Below, piece by piece: positions 46,289 through 53,620 of a stretch of DNA of 54,110 bases. The notes beneath the pieces were generated by a model. That model saw only the letters and a list, made by a program, of their open reading frames with translations. It was not told the origin of the DNA and did no database searches. Origin of the DNA: a virus; the IMG/VR virus record IMGVR_UViG_3300012924_000012, positions 1 through 54,110 of that record, one strand, 5' to 3'. Position 1 is the stretch's first letter; each line of letters begins with the position of its first letter. A program made the position numbers and the translations under genes.

Positions 46289-46500
46289 GAATTTCATAAA
46301 AATTACTCTAGTACGTATCAACGCAACTTTTCCGACTTCATCTCTGGCGTCATCACATGCTGGGCGGACGCTAACCCGCCTAACCGGCTGATCCTCTAGG
46401 CTCCCGTGATCCTATTCTACGGATGCCTAGCGATGCTCCCACCGGCCCCATGGTTGGCTCCACGGGCGTTTCTGCTCTCAACGCCGCAGCCATGGACGAC
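46289..46500 (-). ncRNA. GC-rich promoter-driven segment: possible small RNA or 37-codon gene
   Basis: No gene of normal size fits here. A strong leftward promoter (46508-46536) points into about 180 bp that are clearly richer in GC than their surroundings. Hairpins include GGCGTT (46465-46470) with AACGCC (46480-46485), and CCCGTG (46403-46408) can pair with CACGGG (46461-46466). A 37-codon frame (46380-46493, minus, MAAALRAETPVEPTMG...) begins 8 bases after the expected start of transcription without a ribosome site. I cannot decide between RNA and peptide. Confidence 0.35.
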
Positions 46501-46507
46501 AGATGCA

Positions 46508-46536
46508 TGTATAAATTGTCTTGATTTTTTTGTCAA
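46508..46536 (-). promoter_or_regulatory. Leftward near-consensus promoter
   Basis: Minus strand: -35 TTGACA (46531-46536), 17 bp, -10 TATACA (46508-46513), followed by TGCAT. It reads into a GC-rich stretch without an evident gene. Confidence 0.75.
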
Positions 46537-46539
46537 CTG

Positions 46540-46568
46540 TTTACTTTGCTACTTGCATGGGATACCCT
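46540..46568 (+). promoter_or_regulatory. Possible rightward promoter with CTTGCAT in the spacer
   Basis: TTTACT (46540-46545), 17 bp, TACCCT (46563-46568), with CTTGCAT (46552-46558) in the spacer. The boxes are weak, but placement ahead of the gene at 46589 and the shared motif support it. Confidence 0.4.
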
Positions 46569-46588
46569 GCCGGAAAAGGGAGGGATAC

Positions 46589-46903
46589 ATGGGGAATCAA
46601 AACATTGCTAATATGGAAGATCGAGCCATTAAAGCCGAAGAGGAAGTTTTAAACTTATACCGTAAGCTTGCTGCGGTAAAGCTTGATAGTTCTAACGTAT
46701 GGAGTCGTTATGAATCTATAAATATATCTCGCGGAATAACAGAGTACAAGCTTCTCAGGGCTAATGAAGAACTTCATTTATTGCGTAATCTGCATAATGC
46801 GGTGCTTCAACAAGTCGCTATGTATGAAGGTACTAGCGATGAATTTAACATGATGGAATCAGAAATAGTTCTGGCACTCAAGGAGTTGAAGGATTTCAAA
46901 TGA
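46589..46903 (+). CDS. Coiled-coil protein, unknown
   Basis: This 104-residue protein starts at ATG 46589 behind GGGAGGG. It is almost entirely charged helix (IKAEEEVLNLYRKLAAVKL, TEYKLLRANEELHLLRNLHNAVL). First gene of a rightward accessory operon; its stop overlaps the next start (ATGA). Confidence 0.6.
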   Translation: MGNQNIANMEDRAIKAEEEVLNLYRKLAAVKLDSSNVWSRYESINISRGITEYKLLRANEELHLLRNLHNAVLQQVAMYEGTSDEFNMMESEIVLALKELKDFK

Positions 46904-47073
46904 TTACTGAAGAACCGACCGAAACACCATTGAGTATCTGGAAAAAAATCATTTCTCTAGGTGGACCATGGGTTGTTTATTCTAGTCAAGAACCATCGCT
47001 TGTATTTACTAATCCTCAAGAATTTTTTGACCTACTACTTTCACTTGCAAAGGATACAAAATTAATGAATTGA
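46900..47073 (+). CDS. Small protein, unknown (57 residues)
   Basis: An ATG at 46900 overlaps the previous stop and opens a 57-codon frame (MITEEPTETPLSIWKKIISL...), with LVFTNPQEFFDLLLSLAKD near the end. The stop overlaps the TTG start of the next gene. Overlaps on both sides support it. No family recognised. Confidence 0.6.
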   Translation: MITEEPTETPLSIWKKIISLGGPWVVYSSQEPSLVFTNPQEFFDLLLSLAKDTKLMN

Positions 47074-47261
47074 AACAACGCGCTGAAGAAGTTACTGATA
47101 AGCAGCAGGCCGTCGCGTTGACGGATGAGCAGATTCTGAAAATGTTTGCACAAGCTGTTGGCAATGTAAATGAAGATGAAAAATATGTTGAAGTTTACCC
47201 GGATGAAGTAATCGAATTTTCCCGCGCACTCCTCGCCGCAGCTCAAGGCGGTGCCCAATGA
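47070..47261 (+). CDS. Small protein with TTG start, unknown
   Basis: This 63-residue protein starts at TTG 47070 (TTGA overlap), the only start that covers its conserved part. VALTDEQILKMFAQAVG followed by YPDEVIEFSRALLAAAQ resembles a segment of the next protein (LLDDQILSFAEMHLSLVFEPQEVIQFARDIES), suggesting shared ancestry. Confidence 0.6.
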   Translation: MKQRAEEVTDKQQAVALTDEQILKMFAQAVGNVNEDEKYVEVYPDEVIEFSRALLAAAQGGAQ

Positions 47262-48217
47262 GCCGCGCTGATCTGGATGCTGAGCGGGCGAAATTCGTGT
47301 CTGCTATGCAAGAACGTTTTGGTGATGATGAAAACTTTGAGTGCAACGAAGATGAGTCCTTCAAAATCGATTCCTGGCGTGATGCATTCATAGGCTGGCA
47401 AGCCGCCCTCGCCTCACAAGTCCCTAAGCCCGGCGATGAACCGCCAGTCTGGAAAGCCCTACAAGCCCTTGCGAATCCTTATACCGCTAAAGATGGCGAC
47501 AAATCGTATGTCTCTGCGCATGCCTGGGATCAAGCGATTATCATAGCCATGCGGATAGTGTTGACTACACCGGCAATGCAGCCAGCGCCAAGAGTCCCGA
47601 CTGACGAAATGTGCATTGCAGCCCGAGAAAAATTCGGCATAGGCGCTAATTATGCACAACATGTCTACGAGCATATGGCGGCGCAAGCACCGGCAGTACG
47701 CCCGGTCGCACTTCTGGATGATCAGATTCTTTCATTTGCCGAAATGCATCTCTCACTCGTTTTTGAGCCACAAGAAGTAATCCAGTTCGCCCGCGACATT
47801 GAATCGCATACGCCAGCTATAGGTTCTGCTCCATCACTGCAAGAGGATGCTGAGGATGTGCTACCAAAATATGAAGCTGACTTTCGTAAGAAAATTACCG
47901 ACCTGGTGATGCGGCATATTGACCGCATGAACGATATTTGTGAGCAAGACACCGCCGAAAAAATAATCGGTAGCTTCGAGATACAGTTTCGGCCAATATT
48001 TGATGCCTACATGGAGATAAAATTCCCCTATCGCACCGGCATTTACGCAGCCAGGAAGGCATGCGATTGCCAAACCTGCCGCCCTATAACCCTGGAAGAT
48101 AACCGTATGGTTCTATGTTCCATCTGCGGCAATAAGCGTTGTCCGCATGCGAACGATCATCGTAACGCCTGTACGAACAGCAACGAACCTGGGCAGAAAG
48201 GTAGTGCTTATGAGTAA
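47258..48217 (+). CDS. Modular phage protein with C-terminal zinc motif
   Basis: This 319-residue protein seems assembled from parts. The N-terminus has an ERAKFVSAM...FIGWQAAL block common in short phage proteins. The middle repeats the DDQILSF...EVIQFARDI motif of the preceding gene. The end has CDCQTC and CSICGNKRCPHANDHRNACTNSNEPGQ, a cysteine/histidine cluster found in many phage hypotheticals. Zinc binding is likely; function unknown. Confidence 0.65.
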   Translation: MSRADLDAERAKFVSAMQERFGDDENFECNEDESFKIDSWRDAFIGWQAALASQVPKPGDEPPVWKALQALANPYTAKDGDKSYVSAHAWDQAIIIAMRIVLTTPAMQPAPRVPTDEMCIAAREKFGIGANYAQHVYEHMAAQAPAVRPVALLDDQILSFAEMHLSLVFEPQEVIQFARDIESHTPAIGSAPSLQEDAEDVLPKYEADFRKKITDLVMRHIDRMNDICEQDTAEKIIGSFEIQFRPIFDAYMEIKFPYRTGIYAARKACDCQTCRPITLEDNRMVLCSICGNKRCPHANDHRNACTNSNEPGQKGSAYE

Positions 48218-48440
48218 TGATTTATTCATTTGGACAGCATACGACCATCCTAGCGATTTTCCAGATTATTATGTTGCTAGGAAATTCAGCGTTAATAATA
48301 ATGGTCCAACTGACGAATTTTGTCTTGCGAATACCTTTGATGAATTATACGAGCGCGTACAAGAACGTTCGCCGTATTATCTTGATTTCATTTGTCGCTC
48401 GCCAGAAGACAACCCAGTGATCATGGGAACATGGATTTGA
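48210..48440 (+). CDS. Small protein, unknown
   Basis: This 76-residue protein starts at ATG 48210 behind CAGAAAGG, a ribosome-site context nearly repeated before the next gene. HPSDFPDYYVARKFSV and FCLANTFDELYERVQERSPYYL look like a compact alpha/beta fold. Common hypothetical in phages, I believe; role unknown. Confidence 0.6.
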   Translation: MSNDLFIWTAYDHPSDFPDYYVARKFSVNNNGPTDEFCLANTFDELYERVQERSPYYLDFICRSPEDNPVIMGTWI

Positions 48441-48458
48441 AACAGAAAGGCAGTTCTT

Positions 48459-48563
48459 ATGAGTGATCAATCTATCGAATCAATATGCGTAACAATCGCA
48501 GTTATTGCATTATTCGTTTTTATTGGTTTTATTTTTTGGGTAGCGAATAAGTACAAAGATTAG
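48459..48563 (+). CDS. Very small membrane protein (34 residues)
   Basis: An ATG at 48459 behind CAGAAAGGCAGTTCTT opens a 34-codon frame with a single membrane segment (CVTIAVIALFVFIGFIFWV) and a charged KYKD end. The ribosome-site context nearly copies that of the gene before, which supports real translation. Confidence 0.5.
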   Translation: MSDQSIESICVTIAVIALFVFIGFIFWVANKYKD

Positions 48564-48572
48564 GGACTACAT

Positions 48573-48740
48573 ATGCAATCGAGAAACAAACGCGAAGGGC
48601 TTTACTGTGGTACGTTCTATGCGAATGGTCGCAGGCCCGGTATTAAAAAGAAGTCCTATAGAAAACCTTATATGAAAGGCATGTTTATAACGCTTAAAGA
48701 ATATGGAAAACTCCAGAAAAGGAATAAATACAAAGACTAA
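48573..48740 (+). CDS. Small basic protein (55 residues)
   Basis: An ATG at 48573 opens a 55-residue strongly basic frame (RNKREGLYCGTFYANGRRPGIKKKSY..., ending KRNKYKD). GGGACTAC upstream is a weak ribosome site. It lies nine bases after the previous stop and overlaps the end of the opposing gene by 4 bases. Possibly nucleic-acid-binding. Confidence 0.5.
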   Translation: MQSRNKREGLYCGTFYANGRRPGIKKKSYRKPYMKGMFITLKEYGKLQKRNKYKD

Positions 48741-49171
48741 GAACCAACTACAGTCCCATCTTTCCACCTGAATTCTGCGACTGGGTAATGCTTTTCGCAA
48801 TGCGCGCAATACGTCCCGCCGTAGAATTTAGGTTGCCGTGCATAAGTCTCGGCGATGGCTTTACCCATGGTCGTAGTCATACCGCAACCATGATTACTCA
48901 TCCCCGCCTTCGTTACATACCGACCAACTAAAGGCAACATGCTTTCGGGATACTGCTCAAATTTCACGTAACCGAAGGTGGCATATCTCGATTGCTCCTC
49001 TTCGGTTAAGTCCCTTAAAGGATACTTGGGACTGTCACCAACGTGTACATAAGTGTCCCTATAGGGTCTTACAAAGTCGCCAGCACGTTCTTCTAGGACT
49101 AGGTATGCTTCCTGTTGACCTTCAGGGACCGGCTCTAGGCCCGGATGGTTTCTGTCTGTAGTAATTGTCAT
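48737..49171 (-). CDS. Conserved phage protein with C-x2-C end
   Basis: This 144-residue protein starts at ATG 49171. Its second half, HGCGMTTTMGKAIAETYARQPKFYGGTYCAHCEKHYPVAEFRW-x-DGT-x-VGS, is a block I recognise from many phage hypothetical proteins; CAHC and nearby His could bind zinc. It is downstream of the PP-loop gene in one leftward operon. Confidence 0.7.
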   Translation of the reverse strand: MTITTDRNHPGLEPVPEGQQEAYLVLEERAGDFVRPYRDTYVHVGDSPKYPLRDLTEEEQSRYATFGYVKFEQYPESMLPLVGRYVTKAGMSNHGCGMTTTMGKAIAETYARQPKFYGGTYCAHCEKHYPVAEFRWKDGTVVGS

Positions 49172-49179
49172 TGTTAAAT

Positions 49180-50073
49180 TTAATCCCCACAAAAACACTC
49201 AATGCCTTCATCCTGGCCATCAAACATGTCTACCTGGGCAATCGCGTAATCATGCATCTGTTGGTAGGAAGGACGGTCCGAGCGGAACCTAGCGCCACTA
49301 GGCTTTGAAGACAAACCCATCGACTCCTGTTTCGCCCACCATATCGCCCGCGAAGGCTTCTGTTTAATCAAACCAAGAATCCGATTCGCACCTTTTAAAA
49401 AGCAAAGATCACAATTCCCGGCAGGCGTTGTGCCATCAACGTTTTCCAACTCAAGATCAAACGGCTGATTGCGCCAGAAATCCCCAACCATCGTCCTAGT
49501 AACACCCGATTCCGCTAACGGAATAATCAACGTTTCCTTGGTAGTCTCCGGGGAAGGCCGAGCGCGTATCTTTGCAATCCTTCGTGGCTCATCAGCCCTG
49601 ATCCCGACCATCTGGTCCCAACCATCTTCCTTCCACCCCAAAGACTTCAAATGCTTATGCATCGCCCGTATCTTCAGTTCCACAGTACAAAACCGTGTCA
49701 CCGGATTAGGCAAGTATTGCCGCTTCCTGATGATCGCTTCCAACGGTTCACCATGTCGGCTTGCCGTCTCAAAGTTCACCACCGCATAACCCTTCTCATC
49801 ATCCCTGTATTCAACCCACACAATCGGTACACCCCACCTTGTCTCTATTTCATGGACAAAGCGCAATGTCTCCTCCATCTCCTTACCAGTGTTCGCAAAA
49901 CACACCACAACACCTTCAGGAAGCCCACTATTCGCCTCTAGGACTCGCCACAACATATAGGCCGATGTCCGACCACCAGAAACACTTAAACAAGTCTGTG
50001 AATCGATCTTAAAAGGATCACGCATAAAGTCACCAAGGTATAACGTAGCATTGCCAATTATCATAGGCTCCAT
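49180..50073 (-). CDS. PP-loop (PAPS-reductase-like) protein
   Basis: This 297-residue protein has the PP-loop SVSGGRTSAYM (30-40), which binds ATP pyrophosphate, VVVCFANTGKEMEETLRFV, and an RFCTVELK block typical of phage PAPS-reductase/sulfurtransferase-like proteins. Four late cysteines (CDLC, CFC) could hold a metal. It starts at ATG 50073, behind AAGGGG and its own promoter. The substrate is unknown; similar phage genes lie beside DNA-modification genes, as here. Confidence 0.8.
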   Translation of the reverse strand: MEPMIIGNATLYLGDFMRDPFKIDSQTCLSVSGGRTSAYMLWRVLEANSGLPEGVVVCFANTGKEMEETLRFVHEIETRWGVPIVWVEYRDDEKGYAVVNFETASRHGEPLEAIIRKRQYLPNPVTRFCTVELKIRAMHKHLKSLGWKEDGWDQMVGIRADEPRRIAKIRARPSPETTKETLIIPLAESGVTRTMVGDFWRNQPFDLELENVDGTTPAGNCDLCFLKGANRILGLIKQKPSRAIWWAKQESMGLSSKPSGARFRSDRPSYQQMHDYAIAQVDMFDGQDEGIECFCGD

Positions 50074-50092
50074 AACATCCCCTTTGAATGCA

Positions 50093-50121
50093 TGTATATC
50101 TTGCATCACCGGGCGAGTCAA
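50093..50121 (-). promoter_or_regulatory. Leftward promoter with ATGCAAG in the spacer
   Basis: Minus strand: -35 TTGACT (50116-50121), 17 bp, -10 TATACA (50093-50098), followed by TGCAT. ATGCAAG (CTTGCAT at 50100-50106 on plus) is in the spacer. The -35 lies in the last codons of the methyltransferase gene. Confidence 0.85.
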
Positions 50122-50876
50122 TAGCTTTTGTAGGCTTCTATACGCTCTTGTGCAATCCTGAAATATTCTGTATCTAGCTCAAAACCGATGAAGTTACGAC
50201 CAGTATTCAGGCATGCCACACCAGTGGTTCCACTGCCCATGCAGTTATCCAGTACCGTATCGCCCTCGTTCGTGTAGGTACGGATCAGGTACTCCATCAG
50301 GGCAACTGGCTTTTGGGTTGGGTGCAACCCTGCTTCCTTTTTATTGTCACCCGGTATCTGGATTATTGTGCACGGATTATGGCGGCCATCATTCACTGTC
50401 ATCCTGTCATCTTTTTCATAACCGTATTCGGTATGCTTTCCGTGCCCATTTGTATTCGTTGACCGGTACGGCTTTCCAGCTCTGTATTGCTTGTTGTAGG
50501 TTGGCAGAGATCGGTAGAAAACACATACATCCTCGTGGCGCTTCATCGGCATACGGTTGGCGTTTAGCGATCCGGTGTATTTGTTCACCTTGTCCCACAC
50601 CCAGTTGTAGCGAAAGTCTTTGAAATTTGATGCGATAAGGGCGCTGGTGAACGGCTGCGATGCCGTCAGTACAATGGCTGCGTTTCTTTTCGCTATACGC
50701 CGGTACTGCACCCAAAGCGGGTCGAATGGAATCACCGAATCCCACGCGCACGCCGTAATCCCATACGGCATATCGCACAGAATCATGTCAACACTCGCGT
50801 CAGGAATACCTTTCATTAACTCAAGACAATCACCGCAACGTAAATCTAATTGTATTTTATCGTTGCTAAAAATCAT
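50118..50876 (-). CDS. DNA adenine/cytosine-N4 methyltransferase
   Basis: This 252-residue protein has catalytic motif IV as DMPY (35-38), a variant of D/N-PP-Y, LHPTQKP (the motif after the target domain), and DNCMGSGTTGVACL (FxGxG-like SAM site) near residue 215, giving the beta-type order for N6-adenine or N4-cytosine enzymes. There is no partner nuclease. It may protect phage DNA from host restriction or regulate genes. Start ATG 50876. Confidence 0.85.
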   Translation of the reverse strand: MIFSNDKIQLDLRCGDCLELMKGIPDASVDMILCDMPYGITACAWDSVIPFDPLWVQYRRIAKRNAAIVLTASQPFTSALIASNFKDFRYNWVWDKVNKYTGSLNANRMPMKRHEDVCVFYRSLPTYNKQYRAGKPYRSTNTNGHGKHTEYGYEKDDRMTVNDGRHNPCTIIQIPGDNKKEAGLHPTQKPVALMEYLIRTYTNEGDTVLDNCMGSGTTGVACLNTGRNFIGFELDTEYFRIAQERIEAYKSY

Positions 50877-51028
50877 AAACGTTTAGCCAATCCCGCTGGA
50901 AATTTTAGAACCACTTTATCAAGGACTAAGGTCAAGGATTGTGGGAAAGACCTTTAGCAGGCCAGGTATCAGAAACCAGCTATGATCTTATGAAGCATTG
51001 CCGATTTGCGATACCAGATCATGTCTTG
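50877..51028. other. Intergenic stretch, no gene found
   Basis: This 152-bp stretch lies between the methyltransferase and the small cysteine gene. I see no reading frame with a ribosome site and no clear promoter boxes. Confidence 0.4.
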
Positions 51029-51244
51029 TTAATTCGTTGTGGGAAGGCAAGGACGTTTAGCGGATCCGGTAAAAGGAAGGGGGTATTCCCATTGGCACGG
51101 GGGACGGGTTCCCCGAGTTTGTTTTCCTGGATTTTCTGACAACAAACTTGCTTCCAATGCAACAGAATCGGATTTCTCCGCAGGCGCACCATTGCTGTCT
51201 TCATAACAACTGCATACCGGCCTGCCGCATATGCCGCAATCCAT
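51029..51244 (-). CDS. Small cysteine-motif protein
   Basis: This 71-residue protein starts at ATG 51244 behind GGAAAGGGC. It opens with CGICGRPVCSC, a metal-binding-like cluster, and the remainder is low in regular structure and proline-rich. The ribosome site supports it, but the coding signal is weak. It is possibly the first gene before the methyltransferase. Confidence 0.45.
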   Translation of the reverse strand: MDCGICGRPVCSCYEDSNGAPAEKSDSVALEASLLSENPGKQTRGTRPPCQWEYPLPFTGSAKRPCLPTTN

Positions 51245-51622
51245 GATCGCCCTTTCCTGGAGCCTCTATTTTGTTGCCATTGAATATCGGGCTATAGGGG
51301 GAGTCCCTACCAATACAATCATGTATTGTACCCAAACCCGCATGTAGACTCACTCTCAAGCAATTCCGTAGCAATACCGTAGCAAAATGCTCGATATCGG
51401 CTTACTTGGCTCTACTCGGCGGAAAGCCTGCTTTTCCGATTCTGGCGGTCTAAACCCGAATATTTTGAGCCTTTTTTGTTATATTGATATCGTATATTGA
51501 TAATATGTATTTACCGGTTTATACTTGGGTTTTGAGGCACGTTTTACCATGGCGTGAAGGCGATTGACGCCCACATTTGCCTACTGCCTGATCCATCATC
51601 CTAATCGAGGAAAGTCCTTCCA
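51245..51622. other. Intergenic control region before the rightward operon
   Basis: There is no gene here. It contains the palindrome TACAAT-catgt-ATTGTA near 51325-51341. Two GTAGCA copies at 51368 and 51379 (TGCTAC on the other strand, 11 bp apart) match the motif repeated before the integrase. A likely rightward promoter TTGTTA-17-GATAAT lies near 51476-51504, within two ATATTGATA direct repeats. Confidence 0.45.
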
Positions 51623-52246
51623 ATGTCAATCTGGTCATACGTTCAAACAGTCATCTTCATAGGCGTCTGGTACGCTGTAGCTCGTCGTTCTAAGAAGAAG
51701 GGCGGCGGGATATTGGGTCGACACCTAGCTGGTATAGGTGCGGGCTGGGGGGTCTTGCTCGTCTTTGGCGCTTTGCTTGCTATTTACGCTTCTGCTAGAG
51801 ACGCTTATGCAAAGCCTAGTGTATCTACAGTACAGACAACCCCAACCCCGTTTACCGCTATACGGGGAGATAAGACTAAGGAGCCTGAGCGCGATGTTGC
51901 CGCCGATCTTCTTGTGTCCTACTACTCTGAAGACGATGACGGCGAATACGGCTACCAGCCTGCCATCACTGACGAGGACAGGACGAAAGGTATCGTTGCC
52001 AAGACATTGATCATATTCCGCTACCTGGGCGAAAAGGATGGTACTTACTCCGTAGAGCAGCGCGGGATTACGACCTCTATCGTCTCTTCCTGTAAAGCGC
52101 CTTGCGCATTTATCAAAGACAGGTTTTACGCAAGCGGGATACTGCACCATACCGAAATGGTCAACAACGAACCTGGCTCTATCATTTGGGAAGTGATGAC
52201 CGACGCCCAGCGGGGCAACCTAACCGTCTACAAGAGGAAACCATGA
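51623..52246 (+). CDS. Membrane-anchored periplasmic-type protein
   Basis: This 207-residue protein starts at ATG 51623 behind GAGGAAAG. Two N-terminal hydrophobic segments (about residues 5-20 and 40-58), separated by a basic loop RRSKKKGGG, anchor a C-terminal soluble part of about 140 residues with two cysteines (SCKAPC). It is first gene of the operon that crosses the circle joint. Possibly a superinfection or envelope factor. Confidence 0.6.
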   Translation: MSIWSYVQTVIFIGVWYAVARRSKKKGGGILGRHLAGIGAGWGVLLVFGALLAIYASARDAYAKPSVSTVQTTPTPFTAIRGDKTKEPERDVAADLLVSYYSEDDDGEYGYQPAITDEDRTKGIVAKTLIIFRYLGEKDGTYSVEQRGITTSIVSSCKAPCAFIKDRFYASGILHHTEMVNNEPGSIIWEVMTDAQRGNLTVYKRKP

Positions 52247-52614
52247 CTGATGCTACGGAGCTAAAAGCCTTATACGACGCCATACCGGGCTTCCAGTGCC
52301 GACCCGGTTGTAGTGACTGCTGCGGGCCTGTTCCTTTTGCTCCGGTTGAATGGAAGCGCATTAAGCTGGCTAAGACTGGGATAGCCTGTGATAGTTGCCT
52401 GTACCTTGTGGACTCTAAGTGCAGCATCTATCGAGACCGACCGTTCCTTTGTCGTCTCTTTGGTGCGACTGAAGATGCAAAGATGGCTTGTCCACATGGG
52501 TGTGGGCCTGAACACCCTTTAAACCAAAGGCAAACCGATATCTTGATGTCGAGGTATCTGAAGCTAGTTGGCAATGGTACGGCGTATCTTACCGGGCCGA
52601 TTGATATCTCTTGA
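52243..52614 (+). CDS. YkgJ-family cysteine-cluster protein (second of two)
   Basis: This 123-residue protein starts at ATG 52243, overlapping the previous stop and behind AGAGGAAA. C19-x3-C23-x2-C26-C27 is followed by CLYLVDSKCSIYRDRPFLCR, the same signature as the 200-residue protein at 82-684. Extra cysteines lie later (CPHGC). It is a compact version of the family; metal binding expected, role unknown. Confidence 0.8.
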   Translation: MTDATELKALYDAIPGFQCRPGCSDCCGPVPFAPVEWKRIKLAKTGIACDSCLYLVDSKCSIYRDRPFLCRLFGATEDAKMACPHGCGPEHPLNQRQTDILMSRYLKLVGNGTAYLTGPIDIS

Positions 52615-52621
52615 GGAAACC

Positions 52622-52852
52622 ATGACTGAACAAGAAGAACGAAGCATCGCAATCAACAAACTTTCAAAACTGATACAGGAAACACTAGACGGGTGCATGT
52701 TCACCCTTCACGTCATTGACAATAATGGGCATTATTTCGTGTCTAACGCAGTCACAGAGGCGGCTGTACAGGGCTTGCGTCAGGTCGTCAAAGACTATGA
52801 CAGCGGGATCATGCCTGAGACTACCTTTGGAGATACCCCTAAGTGCCACTGA
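52622..52852 (+). CDS. Small protein, first of a paralogous pair
   Basis: This 76-residue protein starts at ATG 52622 behind GAGGAAAC. It aligns with 53034-53279: KLSKLIQETLDGCMFTLHVID versus KLAFLAQEKLEGAGFALVVFD, then YFVSNAVTEAAVQGLR versus SFVSNRPTTESMHAMR, then a G-I-x-P-E-x-T end. Function unknown. Confidence 0.6.
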   Translation: MTEQEERSIAINKLSKLIQETLDGCMFTLHVIDNNGHYFVSNAVTEAAVQGLRQVVKDYDSGIMPETTFGDTPKCH

Positions 52853-53037
52853 TGAACCTACAGGAACGTAAGCAATACGCCATCCTGCTACTTGAAGAGA
52901 TGATGCGAACTGAACAAGGTCTACAGGTTGCGTTGTTTGTCCTGGAGCGCGGCAAGGGTCTTGATCGGCTTCTAGCCTTGAAGGCTGAAGCGAAGTCTAT
53001 TGTCGCCGAGGCGACTCAACCAGCGGAGGATAAATGA
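52852..53037 (+). CDS. Small helical protein, unknown
   Basis: This 61-residue protein starts at ATG 52852, sharing one base with the previous stop (TGATG). It is all helix (QERKQYAILLLEEMMRTEQG...). It lies between the two paralogues. No family recognised. Confidence 0.55.
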   Translation: MNLQERKQYAILLLEEMMRTEQGLQVALFVLERGKGLDRLLALKAEAKSIVAEATQPAEDK

Positions 53038-53279
53038 GCGATCCAAAAAAGCCTGAATATGCCACTAACATGGCGAAACTGGCCTTCCTTGCACAAGAAA
53101 AACTTGAAGGTGCTGGCTTTGCCCTGGTGGTGTTTGACGGCGAACAATTATCGTTTGTCTCTAACCGTCCTACGACCGAATCCATGCACGCCATGCGGGC
53201 GCTGATACTGCACCATGAAGAAAATGGCATCCCTGAACAAACCCTTTTTGAGTCTGTGCATCAGGGGAAGACACATTGA
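53034..53279 (+). CDS. Small protein, second of a paralogous pair
   Basis: This 81-residue protein starts with an ATGA overlap. It keeps the helix-strand-strand pattern of its paralogue at 52622 (QEKLEGAGFALVVFD, LSFVSNRPTTES, GIPEQT). Probably dimeric; no recognised function. Confidence 0.6.
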   Translation: MSDPKKPEYATNMAKLAFLAQEKLEGAGFALVVFDGEQLSFVSNRPTTESMHAMRALILHHEENGIPEQTLFESVHQGKTH

Positions 53280-53620
53280 TGAAATACCGGATTTTCCTTG
53301 TGCTTTTGACCTGCGCATCTATAGCACTTACGGTTGCTTTTCTGGTCAATCCTATCTATGGCTTGCCGTTGGTCTTGAATATCATTGGGATCATGATGGT
53401 ACTCGTCATTCTACTTGTGAAAGAATTTACTACGTACACAGTAGAGCGTCAAATACGCGACCGGTTACTAGAAAAAAGCTTGATCGTTGCTCACCTGGGA
53501 GTCTTGAAGGCGATACAGGCAATGTACAGCGCCAACGCACCGGAAGAAGAAATCCTTAGAGAACTCAAGGAAGCGCAGTCCTACATAAACCTATTGGTCG
53601 AAGACCTAGAGACAGAATGA
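53279..53620 (+). CDS. Membrane protein with cytoplasmic helix
   Basis: This 113-residue protein starts at ATG 53279, overlapping the previous stop, with GGGGAAG upstream. Two membrane segments (about residues 4-25 and 28-48) are followed by a charged helical tail (TVERQIRDRLLEK ... EEEILRELKEAQSY). Possibly a holin-like or superinfection factor, but far from the lysis genes. Confidence 0.6.
   Translation: MKYRIFLVLLTCASIALTVAFLVNPIYGLPLVLNIIGIMMVLVILLVKEFTTYTVERQIRDRLLEKSLIVAHLGVLKAIQAMYSANAPEEEILRELKEAQSYINLLVEDLETE

Noticed and set aside
50939-51139. Plus-strand 66-codon frame before the 51.6-kb operon
   Set aside because: It has no ribosome site and no protein-like pattern, and overlaps a minus frame with a good ribosome site and a Cys motif.
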